A stretch of DNA of 64,000 nt from Basidiobolus meristosporus CBS 931.73 (lineage: Eukaryota > Basidiobolomycota > Basidiobolomycetes > Basidiobolales > Basidiobolaceae), in contig MCFE01000358.1 in the NCBI GenBank assembly GCA_002104905.1, positions 23,647 through 87,646 on the forward strand, given 5' to 3'. This document shows positions 1-10,798 of the stretch, piece by piece (within the stretch, counting starts at the first letter, position 1; every line of letters starts with the position of its first letter). Under the pieces are notes generated by a model, which saw nothing but the letters and a program-made list of their open reading frames with translations, ran no database searches and was not told the origin of the DNA. The translations under genes were made by a program, and so were the position numbers.

Positions 1-413
1 CGGAAATAAAGTTTGCTCGGTCGTTTGTAGGGAATTTTCATCATGATCCCGTGTTACACCAGAGGTTATGCTCGCCAAATGTTCCCGAAGAAGCTTCCCT
101 GGTTGCTAGACTTTGATTCGACGGACAGAGGGGGGGGGATTTCAGGTAACGATCGTACCATAGTAAATTCGTGTATGGCTATTGGATGTGGAGAGTTGCT
201 ACGCAAGTAGAATAGGCACATTTTTCACTCCCATTCTTGAGTCCGGAATGGTGAGTGTATCGCCATACTTTTCCACGGTGTGTGTGTCCCAACGGCCACA
301 AAAGGAATTCCAAGGTACGTGAGCCAGTCCACTCCTGCGTGTCCATAAGGGGTGTTTAAGAGCCTGGACATAGCGCCATGGATTTCGAATATCAACTTCG
401 AGAAAGAACAATC
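1..413. other. left-edge sequence, no gene seen
   Basis: Unique AT-moderate sequence upstream of the first array copy. It has a short run of Gs near 131 but no TATATAAG box, no supported ORF and no resemblance to the promoter modules of the other copies. A start at 378 would add twelve residues not found in any other copy. Confidence 0.5.
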
Positions 414-1244
414 ATGAGAGTCAAGGGCCCTTTGGGACAAGTACTCCTAGTGGGATTTGTCTGCTTTGCATGTCCCGGCATGTTGAACACCGTCATCGGT
501 ATAGGTGCCGGTGGTCAGATGGACGATAGCGCTGCCAAGAGCGGAGAAGTCGCCCTTTACTCTTGCTTTGCCATGATGCTCTTGTTCACCCCGTTATTCA
601 TCAGCTCCAACTGGTTCTACTCATACCAGTTCGGCGCCGTGAACGGAGTGTTGTTCAACCTTCGCACCCGTTCCCTCAACAACGCCCTTTACTGGGGATC
701 TCAGATGCTTGGTGCCTATGGCTTTAGGGAGCCTTCCTTGACAACGCTCGCTTCGGTTGTCGTGCCAGAGCTGTGTATGGACTGGCGATTGTTGGAGCGA
801 TCTTCTCGGCCACCTGGGCCGGAGGACTTGCCCTTCAGCTCCAATACACTCGTGAGGATCACCCTATCGAACATCGACTTCATCGACCACCCCAGCGAGT
901 TCTGGCCCAAGTTCATCCTGTACATCTTCTATGGCATGTGTGATGCCATGTTGCAGACCTATGCCTACTGGGTCATGGGAGCCTTGTCGAACGACTCATC
1001 AGTGCTTGCTCGCTATGCTGGCTACTACAAGGGCATCCAATCAGCCGGAGTTGTCATTGCCTGGAGAATCGATGCGGTCGGCACTGCCTTCCTTACCCAG
1101 CTGATCATCAACTGGGGACTGTTCACTCTGTCTCTTCCATTCACCTACTTTGTAGCGCGTGAGGTCAAGGTGGCCTGTAACGATGGCGTTGAAGAGAAGG
1201 GTGAGCCCACTGATAGCGCGTGTTCTCGACATGATCATTGTTGA
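414..1244 (+). pseudogene. UNC-93-like transporter, type A copy 1, internally deleted
   Basis: The start at 414 aligns with the start of the intact copies, although the frame is open back to 378. About 168 codons are missing in frame: the sequence jumps from the CFA at residues 51-53 straight to the LFTPLF of TM7, removing most of TM2 to TM6. A two-base gain near 726 and a one-base gain near 866 put about 47 codons in the wrong frame and then restore it, so the TM8-TM9 region is scrambled while TM10-TM12 are readable. It has more replacement changes than any other full copy (for example in residues 3-5 and about 25-45), its C-terminal tail differs, and it lacks a TATA box and AATAAA. This is the oldest and most decayed near-full copy in the array. 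Confidence 0.88.
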
Positions 1245-1763
1245 TCATTCATCGTCCAAAATGAATATTATTTAACTGTTCAATACTGCATCCTAATCTG
1301 GCTCATATTGGTCAAGCAAAATTCAGATGGTGCAAATACGTGGGCAAAGTACCCGAAGGTATCTAACAATCACGCCACGTAAATTACGACTCGGTACTTT
1401 CATATATTTCCCAGGTAAGAACAATTCGCGTTCAGGTTACATCACCGAGGGCAAATCCCCATAAATGGAGATTAATTAGACTATACAACGTAGTATAGGC
1501 ATTACCTATTTCGGTATGAAGGATCAACCTTAAGCTCTGGGATATGTGGTACAGAGTGCACAAGGAAATTGATGTCTGCAAATGATAACCGCGCTTCTGA
1601 CAAAAGTTCGATTCCATTTACGGCCCACAATATGCACATATTCCAGAAGCCTAGAGCGAAGGGAAGGTTAATGAAGCCAGTTGCGCCTCTTTCGGTATTG
1701 TTGCATAGAATTCCCACGTTGGTTGCTATTAACAAGCAAAGCTCGCATTCCCCGGACACCGAG
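1245..1763. other. intergenic spacer between copies 1 and 2
   Basis: AT-rich sequence with no coding signal. ORFs of 61-97 codons on either strand have no recognisable content. I see no repeat shared with other spacers. Confidence 0.5.
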
Positions 1764-1830
1764 TATATAAGAGCTAGCGCAGCGAGAATCTTCACTTCAA
1801 AACTTCACTACCGATAATAGAAATTAAACA
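1764..1830 (+). promoter_or_regulatory. core promoter of copy 2
   Basis: TATATAAG at 1764-1771, about 67 bases before the ATG. The leader ends in ATTAAACA before the start codon and lacks the CTAGTTACAACT element seen before copies 3, 5 and 7-10. Confidence 0.65.
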
Positions 1831-3141
1831 ATGAGAATCAACAGTCCTTTGGGACAAGTACTCCTCGTGGGTTTCGTCTGCTTCGCATGCCCCGGTATGT
1901 TCAACGTCATCAACGGTATGGGCGCCGGTGGTCAGATGGACGATAACACAGCCAAGAACGGAAATGTCGCCCTTTACTCTTGCTTTGCCGTGTTCGGATG
2001 CCTAGGTGGCGGTTTCTACAACATTCTCGGTGGTCGTCTTTGCTTGTGCCTCGGTGGTTTGACTTACGCTTTGTACTCTGGCTCGCTCCTCTACTACAAC
2101 GAGACCAAGAAGCCCGCATTCGTGATCATTGCCAGTGCCATCCTTGGTGTTGGTGCTGGTATTCTGTGGACAGCTCAAGGCGTGGTGATGATGTCGTACC
2201 CTGCGGAAGATCAGAAGGGCCGCTGTGTCGGTCTGTTCTGGATTCTGTTCAACCTGGGTGGTGTGATGGGAGCCTTCATTCCATTCGGCCTCAACTTCCA
2301 CTCTGACAAGGGAGCAGTCAGCAACAGCACCTACCTCGCCTTCCTCGTGATCATGATTCTCGGTGCTCTCCTCGGACTCATTCTCTTGCCCCCTGGCAAG
2401 GTGATCCGTGATGATGGCAGCAGAGTAGTCGTGAAGAAGTTCACCAACATCGGCGGCGAGATCGTGGACATCCTCAAGCTCTTCACCAACAAGTACATGC
2501 TCCTGCTCACCCCGTTGTTCATCAGCTCCAACTGGTTCTACTCCTACCAGTTCGGCGCTGTGAACGGAGTGTTGTTCAACCTTCGCACCCGTTCCCTCAA
2601 CAACGCCCTGTACTGGGGATCCCAGATGCTTGGTGCCTATGGCTTGGGAGCCTTCCTCGACAACCCTCGCTTCGGTCGTCGTGCCAGAGCTGTGTATGGA
2701 CTGGCGATTGTTGGAGCGATCTTCTCGGCCACCTGGGCCGGAGGACTTGCCCTTCAGCTCCAATACACTCGTGAGGATCACCCCTCGAACATCGACTTCA
2801 TCGACCACCCCAGCGAGTTCTGGCCCAAGTTCATCCTGTACATCTTCTATGGCATGTGTGATGCCATGTTGCAAACCTATGCCTACTGGGTCATGGGAGC
2901 CTTGTCGAACGACTCATCAGTGCTTGCTCGCTATGCTGGCTACTACAAGGGCATCCAATCAGCCGGAGCCGCCATTGCGTGGAGAATCGATGCGGTCGGC
3001 ACTGCCTTCCTCACCCAGCTGATCATCAACTGGGGACTGTTCACTCTGTCTCTTCCATTCACCTACTTTGTAGCACGTGAAGTCAAGGAGACCTGTAACG
3101 ATGGCGCCGAGGAGAAGGGTGAGGTAGCTGACAAAGAGTAA
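1831..3141 (+). CDS. UNC-93-like MFS membrane transporter, type A copy 2
   Basis: An intact, intronless gene for 436 residues. The hydrophobicity pattern fits 11-12 membrane helices at about 7-28, 46-68, 70-90, 96-121, 132-155, 167-188, 223-248, 258-277, 287-311, 331-358, 362-388 and 392-415. A charged central loop lies at about 189-222 and the C-terminal tail is acidic. Sequons occur at N90 (NET) and N165 (NST). The layout and the recognisable SYP, FNLGG and WTAQG segments match the fungal UNC-93/DUF895 family (PF05978) of the major facilitator superfamily. Animal UNC-93 proteins act in ion-channel regulation or receptor trafficking; fungal substrates are unknown, so no transported compound is proposed. 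Codon third positions favour C, suggesting high expression. AATAAA lies at 3226-3231. The ATG was chosen because it is the common start of all copies and sits just after the TATA-led leader. Confidence 0.93.
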   Translation: MRINSPLGQVLLVGFVCFACPGMFNVINGMGAGGQMDDNTAKNGNVALYSCFAVFGCLGGGFYNILGGRLCLCLGGLTYALYSGSLLYYNETKKPAFVIIASAILGVGAGILWTAQGVVMMSYPAEDQKGRCVGLFWILFNLGGVMGAFIPFGLNFHSDKGAVSNSTYLAFLVIMILGALLGLILLPPGKVIRDDGSRVVVKKFTNIGGEIVDILKLFTNKYMLLLTPLFISSNWFYSYQFGAVNGVLFNLRTRSLNNALYWGSQMLGAYGLGAFLDNPRFGRRARAVYGLAIVGAIFSATWAGGLALQLQYTREDHPSNIDFIDHPSEFWPKFILYIFYGMCDAMLQTYAYWVMGALSNDSSVLARYAGYYKGIQSAGAAIAWRIDAVGTAFLTQLIINWGLFTLSLPFTYFVAREVKETCNDGAEEKGEVADKE

Positions 3142-3759
3142 ACTTATACCCGAACACTGTACAGATCCTATTTTGCAAATATCACTACCTAGCATTACCA
3201 CATTACAAACAATACGAAATTTTAAAATAAATGATCTCATAACCATCACTTTCGTTACCAGAACATTAGCCTATTTGCTGATGGGCTTAATCAACTGATT
3301 TTACCCTGCGTTTTACTTGTAAATCTTCACCATCTGCATTACCGTATTTCTGCTGTGTCTATGCTTTGGTGGACATTGGTGGGTGCTCTAGAGCTAGAGG
3401 GGAATAGTAAGCTGCCTTGGATGAAAAGTCCGCATGAATATCGCCTCATTTGGAGGGTGCTACCGTTTTTGGGAGATCCCTAGGGATTGAAAATCGCTTC
3501 GGATCCACACATCAATATGTATATGTCTATAATAGAGATTGACAGGTCATGGGTGATCAACGTCGCGTTTCGATGGAGCATGATCCCCCAATCCTGGAAA
3601 ACCCATTTCACGTCATACAGAAGTCCGTGGCGCCCAATTTGCTACATGTTCTGGCGAACAGAACCACTCTGTGACATAGAAATATGGTCAAATTGTGGTG
3701 TTTTTAAAGGGGCAAAATGCTGGTCAACAGTAATCTACTTGTTAAAGGTAAAAGTGGTC
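3142..3759. other. intergenic spacer between copies 2 and 3
   Basis: Copy 2 terminator (AATAAA at 3226), then unique sequence. The 115-codon ORF at 3487-3834 overlaps the copy 3 promoter and has no recognisable content. Confidence 0.5.
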
Positions 3760-3891
3760 GGAGTTCTGGGCCTGCTCCAAATGGGGGAGATAAATCAAAC
3801 TCAGTGGTGGGTGATGTATATAAAATCAACATAAAGTCGTGCATGATAGCCAACCTTTACTACTACCAATACTACTAGTTACAACTATACA
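3760..3891 (+). promoter_or_regulatory. promoter of copy 3
   Basis: GGAGTTCTGG at 3760-3769, preceded by CAACAGTAATCTA; both are related to the upstream module of copies 7-10. TATATAAA lies at 3817-3824. The leader contains CTAGTTACAACTATACA directly before the ATG, a near match to the leaders of copies 5 and 7-10. Confidence 0.6.
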
Positions 3892-5203
3892 ATGAGAATC
3901 AACAGTCCTTTGGGACAAGTACTCCTCGTGGGTTTCGTCTGCTTCGCATGCCCCGGCATGTTCAACGTCATCAACGGTATGGGCGCCGGTGGTCAGATGG
4001 ACGATAACACAGCCAAGAACGGAAATGTCGCCCTTTACTCTTGCTTTGCCGTGTTCGGATGCCTAGGTGGTGGTTTCTACAACATTCTCGGTGGTCGTCT
4101 TTGCTTGTGCCTCGGTGGTTTGACTTACGCTTTGTACTCTGGCTCGCTCCTCTACTACAATGAGACCAAGAAGCCGCATTCGTGATCATTGCCAGTGCCA
4201 TCCTTGGTGTTGGTGCTGGTATTCTGTGGACAGCTCAAGGCGTGGTGATGATGTCGTATCCTGCGGAAGATCAGAAGGGCCGCTGTGTCGGTCTGTTCTG
4301 GATTCTGTTCAACCTTGGGTGGTGTGATGGGAGCCTTCATTCCATTCGGCCTCAACTTCCACTCTGACAAGGGAGCCGTCAGCAACAGCACCTACCTCGC
4401 CTTCCTCGTGATCATGATTCTCGGCGCTCTCCTCGGACTCATTCTCTTGCCCCCTGGCAAGGTGATCCGCGATGATGGCAGCAGAGTAGTCGTGAAGAAG
4501 TTCACCAACATCGGCGGCGAGATCGTGGACATCCTCAAGCTCTTCACCAACAAGTACATGCTCCTGCTCACCCCGTTGTTCATCAGCTCCAACTGGTTCT
4601 ACTCCATACCAGTTCGGCGCCGTGAACGGAGTGTTGTTCAACCTTCGCACCCGTTCCCTCAACAACGCCCTGTACTGGGGATCTCAGATGCTTGGTGCCT
4701 ATGGCTTGGGAGCCTTCCTTGACAACCCTCGCTTCGGTCGTCGTGCCAGAGCTGTGTATGGACTGGCCATTGTTGGAGCGATCTTCTCGGCCACCTGGGC
4801 CGGAGGTCTTGCCCTTCAGCTCCAATACACTCGTGAGGATCACCCCTCGAACATCGACTTCATCGACCACCCCAGCGAGTTCTGGCCCAAGTTCATCCTG
4901 TACATCTTCTATGGCATGTGTGATGCCATGTTGCAAACCTATGCCTACTGGGTCATGGGAGCCTTGTCGAACGACTCGTCAGTGCTTGCTCGCTACGCTG
5001 GCTACTACAAGGGCATCCAATCAGCCGGAGCCGCCATTGCCTGGAGAATCGATGCTGTTGGCACTGCCTTCCTCACCCAGCTGATCATCAATTGGGGACT
5101 GTTCACTCTGTCTCTTCCATTCACCTACTTCGTAGCACGCGAGGTCAAGGAGACCTGTAACGATGGGGCTGAAGAGAAGGGTGAAGTTGCTGACAAGGAG
5201 TGA
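3892..5203 (+). pseudogene. UNC-93-like transporter, type A copy 3, three frameshifts
   Basis: A full-length copy of 1,312 bases, one more than an intact copy. A base is missing from the CCC after the codons for KK at about 4174, giving a stop at 4183. A T is gained near 4314 and an A near 4605. Between these points the sequence follows intact copies at the protein level, so decay is very recent or the indels are assembly errors. As written, translation would end after 97 residues, past TM3. The promoter and AATAAA (5278-5283) are intact, so it may be transcribed. Confidence 0.85.
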
Positions 5204-5877
5204 ACAGGATATAAATTCATACTTGGTTTTATTTTTAGCCATATCTGTAATTACTTTAATCGTACTTAACTAAATGTAATAAAGCTAGCGTGTTACATCG
5301 AACCTAATTTCAATTCCAGTACCAACGTACTAATTTCTAGCAGACAAAACGCTTTCGGTGTCCCGGCTGATTACAGTGATTAGTGGTAGCGTAATGCTGG
5401 AGATAACCTTCTATAACAGATTGTTTGGTCAACATCAATTTCTTCGAAATCATTGGTGTATATTGTCGGAGCATGGCAAATACCTTTCACTGGAATCTAG
5501 CCGTAAAAACCATTTCAACTCCGCACGCCACTGGTCACCAAAATAGAATTCATCAAATCCAACATTACACCAACTTCAATTTAGCTATTTCTAAAGCAGA
5601 ACATAACTATGACGCTCGGCACATCCCGTAACCCATCAAATGATCTCTGGAAACACAACAGTGGCTTGTAGTCTGGTGACACGAGAGGGACGTTCCACCA
5701 TGAAGCTTATTCCGGACAATCACTTCGGTTCACCAAATCAAATAAGTACAGATTTCAACATCGAAATTGGAATGGTCCAATTACCAAAATACCTTGGTTA
5801 CTAAGACTGCTTATGTACCTAATACTACAGTAGCTTATGTGGATTAGCCACTCGGTGCATCGACGGTCGCTACCAAG
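5204..5877. other. intergenic spacer between copies 3 and 4
   Basis: AT-rich unique sequence after the copy 3 AATAAA. The 62- and 68-codon ORFs look random. It lacks the GGAGTTCTGG block of neighbouring promoters. Confidence 0.5.
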
Positions 5878-5942
5878 TATATAAGACTGGGAGTAATGAT
5901 ATGTGATTATCAAATATTCACTCTCAATTGATAAACTAAATA
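5878..5942 (+). promoter_or_regulatory. core promoter of copy 4
   Basis: TATATAAG at 5878-5885, 65 bases before the ATG. The leader ends in AACTAAATA, unlike the common leader of copies 3, 5 and 7-10. Confidence 0.6.
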
Positions 5943-7255
5943 ATGAGAATTAACAGTCCTTTGGGACAAGTACTCCTCGTGGGTTTTGTCTGCTTCGCAT
6001 GCCCCGGCATGTTCAACGTCATCAACGGTATGGGCGCCGGTGGTCAGATGGACGATAACACAGCCAAGAACGGAAATGTCGCCCTTTACTCTTGCTTTGC
6101 CGTATTCGGATGCCTAGGTGGTGGTTTCTACAACATTCTCGGTGGTCGTCTTTGCTTGTGCCTCGGTGGTTTGACTTACGCTTTGTACTCTGGCTCGCTC
6201 CTCTACTACAACGAGACCAAGAAGCCGCATTCGTGATCATTGCCAGTGCCATCCTTGGTGTTGGTGCTGGTATTCTGTGGACAGCTCAGGGTGTGGTGAT
6301 GATGTCGTATCCCGCGGAAGATCAGAAGGGTCGCTGTGTCGGTCTGTTCTGGATTCTGTTCAACCTGGGTGGTGTGATGGGAGCCTTCATTCCATTCGGC
6401 CTCAACTTCCACTCTGACAAGGGAGCCGTCAGCAACAGCACCTACCTCGCCTTCCTCGTGATCATGATTCTCGGCGCTCTCCTCGGACTCATTCTCCTTG
6501 CCCCCTGGCAAGGTGATCCGCGATGATGGCAGCAGAGTAGTCGTGAAGAAGTTCACCAACATCGGTGGTGAGATCGTGGACATCCTCAAGCTCTTCACCA
6601 ACAAGTACATGCTCCTGCTCACCCCGTTGTTCATTCAGCTCCAACTGGTTCTACTCCTACCAGTTCGGCGCCGTGAACGGAGTGTTGTTCAACCTTCGCA
6701 CCCGTTCCCTCAACAACGCCCTGTACTGGGGATCTCAGATGCTTGGTGCCTATGGCTTGGGAGCCTTCCTTGACAACCCTCGCTTCGGTCGTCGTGCCAG
6801 AGCTGTGTATGGACTGGCCATTGTTGGAGCGATCTTCTCGGCCACCTGGGCCGGAGGTCTTGCCCTTCAGCTCCAATACACTCGTGAGGATCACCCCTCG
6901 AACATCGACTTCATCGACCACCCCAGTGAGTTCTGGCCCAAGTTCATCCTGTACATCTTCTATGGCATGTGTGATGCCATGTTGCAGACCTATGCCTACT
7001 GGGTCATGGGAGCCTTGTCGAACGACTCATCAGTGCTTGCTCGCTATGCTGGCTACTACAAGGGTATCCAATCAGCCGGAGCCGCCATTGCGTGGAGAAT
7101 CGATGCTGTCGGCACTGCCTTCCTCACCCAGCTGATCATCAACTGGGGACTGTTCACTCTGTCTCTTCCATTCACCTACTTCGTAGCAGCGTGAGGTCAA
7201 GGAGACCTGTAACGATGGCGCTGAAGAGAAGGGTGAAGCAGCTGACAAGGAGTAA
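5943..7255 (+). pseudogene. UNC-93-like transporter, type A copy 4, four frameshifts
   Basis: 1,313 bases against 1,311 in intact copies. It has the same missing C after the KK codons as copies 3 and 6 (about 6226), and single-base gains near 6497 (CTCCTTG for CTCTTG), 6635 (ATTCAGC for ATCAGC) and 7188 (GCAGCG for GCRCG). Other substitutions are mostly silent. The reading frame as written stops after 97 residues. AATAAA lies at 7348-7353. This is the most frameshifted of the full-length copies. Confidence 0.85.
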
Positions 7256-8601
7256 ATCCAAAATATATCGTTGTACAGAATTTCGTCTACATCTAACTCC
7301 ATCCATTAAATTTAAAGCATGATTTAATCAACATATAATACGCAATGAATAAACCACGTATCAATCATTTCAGTATTACGAATCCATGAGCTCACAATTC
7401 TGTAGTACAAAGTGGATATACCGAACCCTTAATTTTGAGCGGGGGTCAAATTCGGGCCATTTCTCACGTAAGATACATGTCTGATTTTACATTTCCCGAA
7501 TCACTCTAGGTTGACCAGAATAATAAATGGTAAACAAAAATCGCCTAATCTTTCCTTTTGTAGCCATTCTCGCTTCGGAGTAAGTTTGTATTGATCATCC
7601 CAAAATTATAATATTGTATTTTAATGAAACTATATTGATGCCTAAAGTCCGTAGAATCCTCGGTCCAGTGTTATTATTAGTATTGAGACCTATGTTACAC
7701 GGTGGCCCATAGCTTCCATATTTGCAGATCTTTTCGTCAAATAGAATACCAACTAGCATGAATTAATATGTTTAAATCATTAAATACTAAAACGGGTAAA
7801 ATACCTAGTTATGAGTAAAATCCCTGCGGTGCGAATGTGGTTGAACTTGTTTCTTACAATTGGTTATCCAGGACTGCGTGCTTCATTCGACAATTCTCCG
7901 TCTACTGTATGTGGCTTTGAAATCAGCTCAATTTCCTAGGTAATTGGCGTCCTCAATAATGTCCTCCGTACAGGGCATAAAGTTGATTGGACGGTGTGGT
8001 TTGTATTGAAACTATTCATTTCAAATAACGATCAAATATGTAGCTAAAAGTTGTGATAATCAGAGTAGAAAGCCTGCAATTCGATCCTAAAATGAATGAG
8101 GTTCAATTCTGTTATTATTATGAACCCCATAAATCGCTGCGCGTTGTATAGTATTGGACGAATGATCACAGAGTGTTGATTGGCTACGCGTAACGATCCT
8201 TCGCAATCCAGATTCGATATTTGCGAAATGAAATTGAGTTTCAGGATTTTCGGGTCTTACCCGAAAATGGAATGGGCTTCCATATCACTTGGTCCACACT
8301 GCTTTCCCTGATTAGGAAGCCTATACTAAATATGGCAATAATTTATGCTACAAAGATTGGAATTGAATAAGCGCGTAAACGAATGATTTTTGGACGGCTG
8401 GGCCAAGATGGACTTCAAGAAATATTTGCATGATGGAATCATCGAAAAAAGTGCAGGTCACACGATAATTTGAGGCGCACACATGAAAATCCGCTCGGGC
8501 GAATAGAGCATTGGGAACGGATGGGAATGTGTTCATATTGAAACAAATTAAAGTTGTAAAAGGTGTTAGTCTTAAAGGGTATATTCAATGAAGATGTAAA
8601 T
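7256..8601. other. 1.3-kb intergenic spacer between copies 4 and 5
   Basis: AT-rich unique sequence apart from the copy 4 poly(A) signal. I found no coding region, no repeat shared with other spacers and no clear gene relic. Confidence 0.5.
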
Positions 8602-8730
8602 GGAGTTCTGGACCAATGCCAAGAACGATATTCACTTTAAACTCGGTGAATGAATGTGTATATAAGATTAGCATCGAGGTTTCTGTTTCATCAAACACTA
8701 AATAATACTACAACTAGTTACAACTGTACA
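8602..8730 (+). promoter_or_regulatory. promoter of copy 5
   Basis: GGAGTTCTGGAC from 8602, TATATAAG at 8659-8666 and a leader ending CTAGTTACAACTGTACA before the ATG. The spacing of the motif to the ATG (129 bases) is close to that of copy 3 (132). Confidence 0.62.
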
Positions 8731-10041
8731 ATGAGAATCAACAGTCCTTTGGGACAAGTACTCCTCGTGGGTTTTGTCTGCTTCGCATGCCCCGGCATGT
8801 TCAACGTCATCAACGGTATGGGCGCCGGTGGTCAGATGGATGATAACACAGCCAAGAACGGAAATGTCGCCCTTTACTCTTGCTTTGCCGTGTTCGGATG
8901 CCTAGGTGGCGGTTTCTACAACATTCTCGGTGGTCGTCTTTGCTTGTGCCTCGGTGGTTTGACTTACGCTTTGTACTCTGGCTCGCTCCTCTACTACAAC
9001 GAGACCAAGAAGCCCGCATTCGTGATCATTGCCAGTGCCATCCTTGGTGTTGGTGCTGGTATTCTGTGGACAGCTCAGGGTGTGGTGATGATGTCGTATC
9101 CCGCGGAAGATCAGAAGGGTCGCTGTGTCGGTCTGTTCTGGATTCTGTTCAACCTGGGTGGTGTGATGGGAGCCTTCATTCCATTCGGCCTCAACTTCCA
9201 CTCTGACAAGGGAGCCGTCAGCAACAGCACCTACCTCGCCTTCCTCGTGATCATGATTCTCGGCGCTCTCCTCGGACTCATTCTCTTGCCCCCTGGCAAG
9301 GTGATCCGCGATGATGGCAGCAGAGTAGTCGTGAAGAAGTTCACCAACATCGGCGGTGAGATCGTGGACATCCTCAAGCTCTTCACCAACAAGTACATGC
9401 TCCTGCTCACCCCGTTGTTCATTAGCTCCAACTGGTTCTACTCCTACCAGTTTGGCGCCGTGAACGGAGTGTTGTTCAACCTTCGCACCCGTTCCCTCAA
9501 CAACGCCCTTTACTGGGGATCTCAGATGCTTGGTGCCTACGGCTTGGGAGCCTTCCTCGACAACCCCCGCTTCGGTCGTCGTGCCAGAGCTGTGTATGGA
9601 CTGGCGATTGTTGGAGCGATCTTCTCGGCCACCTGGGCCGGAGGTCTTGCCCTTCAGCTCCAATACACTCGTGAGGATCACCCCTCGAACATCGACTTCA
9701 TCGACCACCCCAGCGAGTTCTGGCCCAAGTTCATCCTGTACATCTTCTATGGCATGTGTGATGCCATGTTGCAAACCTATGCCTACTGGGTCATGGGAGC
9801 CTTGTCGAACGACTCATCAGTGCTTGCTCGCTATGCTGGCTACTACAAGGGCATCCAATCAGCCGGAGCCGCCATTGCCTGGAGAATCGATGCTGTTGGC
9901 ACTGCCTTCCTCACCCAGCTGATCATCAACTGGGGACTGTTCACTCTGTCTCTTCCATTCACCTACTTCGTAGCGCGTGAGGTCAAGGAGACCTGTAACG
10001 ATGGCGCTGAAGAGAAGGGTGAGGTAGCAGACAAAGAGTAA
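8731..10041 (+). CDS. UNC-93-like MFS membrane transporter, type A copy 5
   Basis: Intact, 436 residues, and by eye identical in protein to copy 2 while differing at many silent sites. The frame is open upstream to 8650, but that ATG lies before the TATA box at 8659, so the start at 8731, shared by all copies, is used. AATAAA lies at 10122-10127. Membrane topology is as for copy 2. Confidence 0.93.
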   Translation: MRINSPLGQVLLVGFVCFACPGMFNVINGMGAGGQMDDNTAKNGNVALYSCFAVFGCLGGGFYNILGGRLCLCLGGLTYALYSGSLLYYNETKKPAFVIIASAILGVGAGILWTAQGVVMMSYPAEDQKGRCVGLFWILFNLGGVMGAFIPFGLNFHSDKGAVSNSTYLAFLVIMILGALLGLILLPPGKVIRDDGSRVVVKKFTNIGGEIVDILKLFTNKYMLLLTPLFISSNWFYSYQFGAVNGVLFNLRTRSLNNALYWGSQMLGAYGLGAFLDNPRFGRRARAVYGLAIVGAIFSATWAGGLALQLQYTREDHPSNIDFIDHPSEFWPKFILYIFYGMCDAMLQTYAYWVMGALSNDSSVLARYAGYYKGIQSAGAAIAWRIDAVGTAFLTQLIINWGLFTLSLPFTYFVAREVKETCNDGAEEKGEVADKE

Positions 10042-10722
10042 ATCAAAAATACTTCAATGTACAGAATTAGCTAATTATCAATACTTATCAATGCCACATT
10101 ACTGATAGCACGAAATATTATAATAAATGATATTATAACCTCATCAACTCAACCTTGTGCCCTACAATTTTACTCCGTCTGCTAAAAGACGCAATCTGCT
10201 TAGACCCCCACAATGATCGCCTCCGTAATCAAATTTAGATGCGATCAACGGTGGTTTATCTTCATGGTCAAGTTTGTATCGAACATACAGATTTTCGATG
10301 TGGCGTTGATTCCATAGGCAACCATAAAAAAGTCCGCACAAATATCACTTGATTCGGCTGGACCTTCCTTATTTAGCCGCGATTTGGATTAACATCATTC
10401 TCGGATCCGTATATAGATAAATATACACAAAGCTACAATAAAAATAGGATCGGCCTAGAGTGATCAGCATAGTGGTTGTATTTAGAGTTTTCCTGTAACC
10501 ACAGGAAATCCATCCCAGGCCATTTAGAAGTTCGTGGCGTGAAATTCGAAGTATACTCCAATAAATCGAGCCTAATGATTAATCGAAATTTATCTAAATC
10601 CTACGATCCCAAAATGGTAAGAAAGCGGGTCAACCTTAATATACTCGTTATAGGCACAATGAAGCGTCGTTCTAGGTCGGCTTCAAACATGGCGATCACT
10701 TCATGCGCAGTGATCGAAAACA
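10042..10722. other. intergenic spacer between copies 5 and 6
   Basis: Unique sequence with a 107-codon ORF (10476-10799) that ends in the copy 6 leader and looks random. GTCAACCTTAATATACT and CGTTCTAGG near 10630-10680 look like diverged versions of the upstream blocks of copies 3 and 7-10. Confidence 0.45.
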
Positions 10723-10798
10723 TATATAAGTTCTACCTAGAGGTCTTAGTCACATTCATATCTAAAATACTACAAGAACAACTAGTTAAAACATTATA
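10723..10798 (+). promoter_or_regulatory. core promoter of copy 6
   Basis: TATATAAG at 10723-10730, 76 bases before the ATG. The leader has ACAACTAGTTAAAACATTATA, a diverged form of the common leader. Confidence 0.6.

Noticed and set aside
2002-2874. Long minus-strand ORFs (up to 290 codons) opposite every transporter copy
   Set aside because: They occur in the same place in each copy because the coding strand is conserved and C-biased. They have low-complexity acidic composition, no domain, and break wherever the sense copy has an indel.
2630-3022. 130-codon plus-strand ORF repeated in each copy
   Set aside because: It is a +1-frame shadow of the transporter's C-terminal half, rich in S, T and P as expected from shifted codons.
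3892-5203. Programmed ribosomal frameshifting in the frameshifted copies
   Set aside because: The indels differ in position and sign among copies, intact copies lack them, and there is no slippery site followed by structure.
8650-8730. Upstream start extending copy 5 by 27 residues
   Set aside because: The upstream ATG precedes the TATA box at 8659, and no other copy has the extension.
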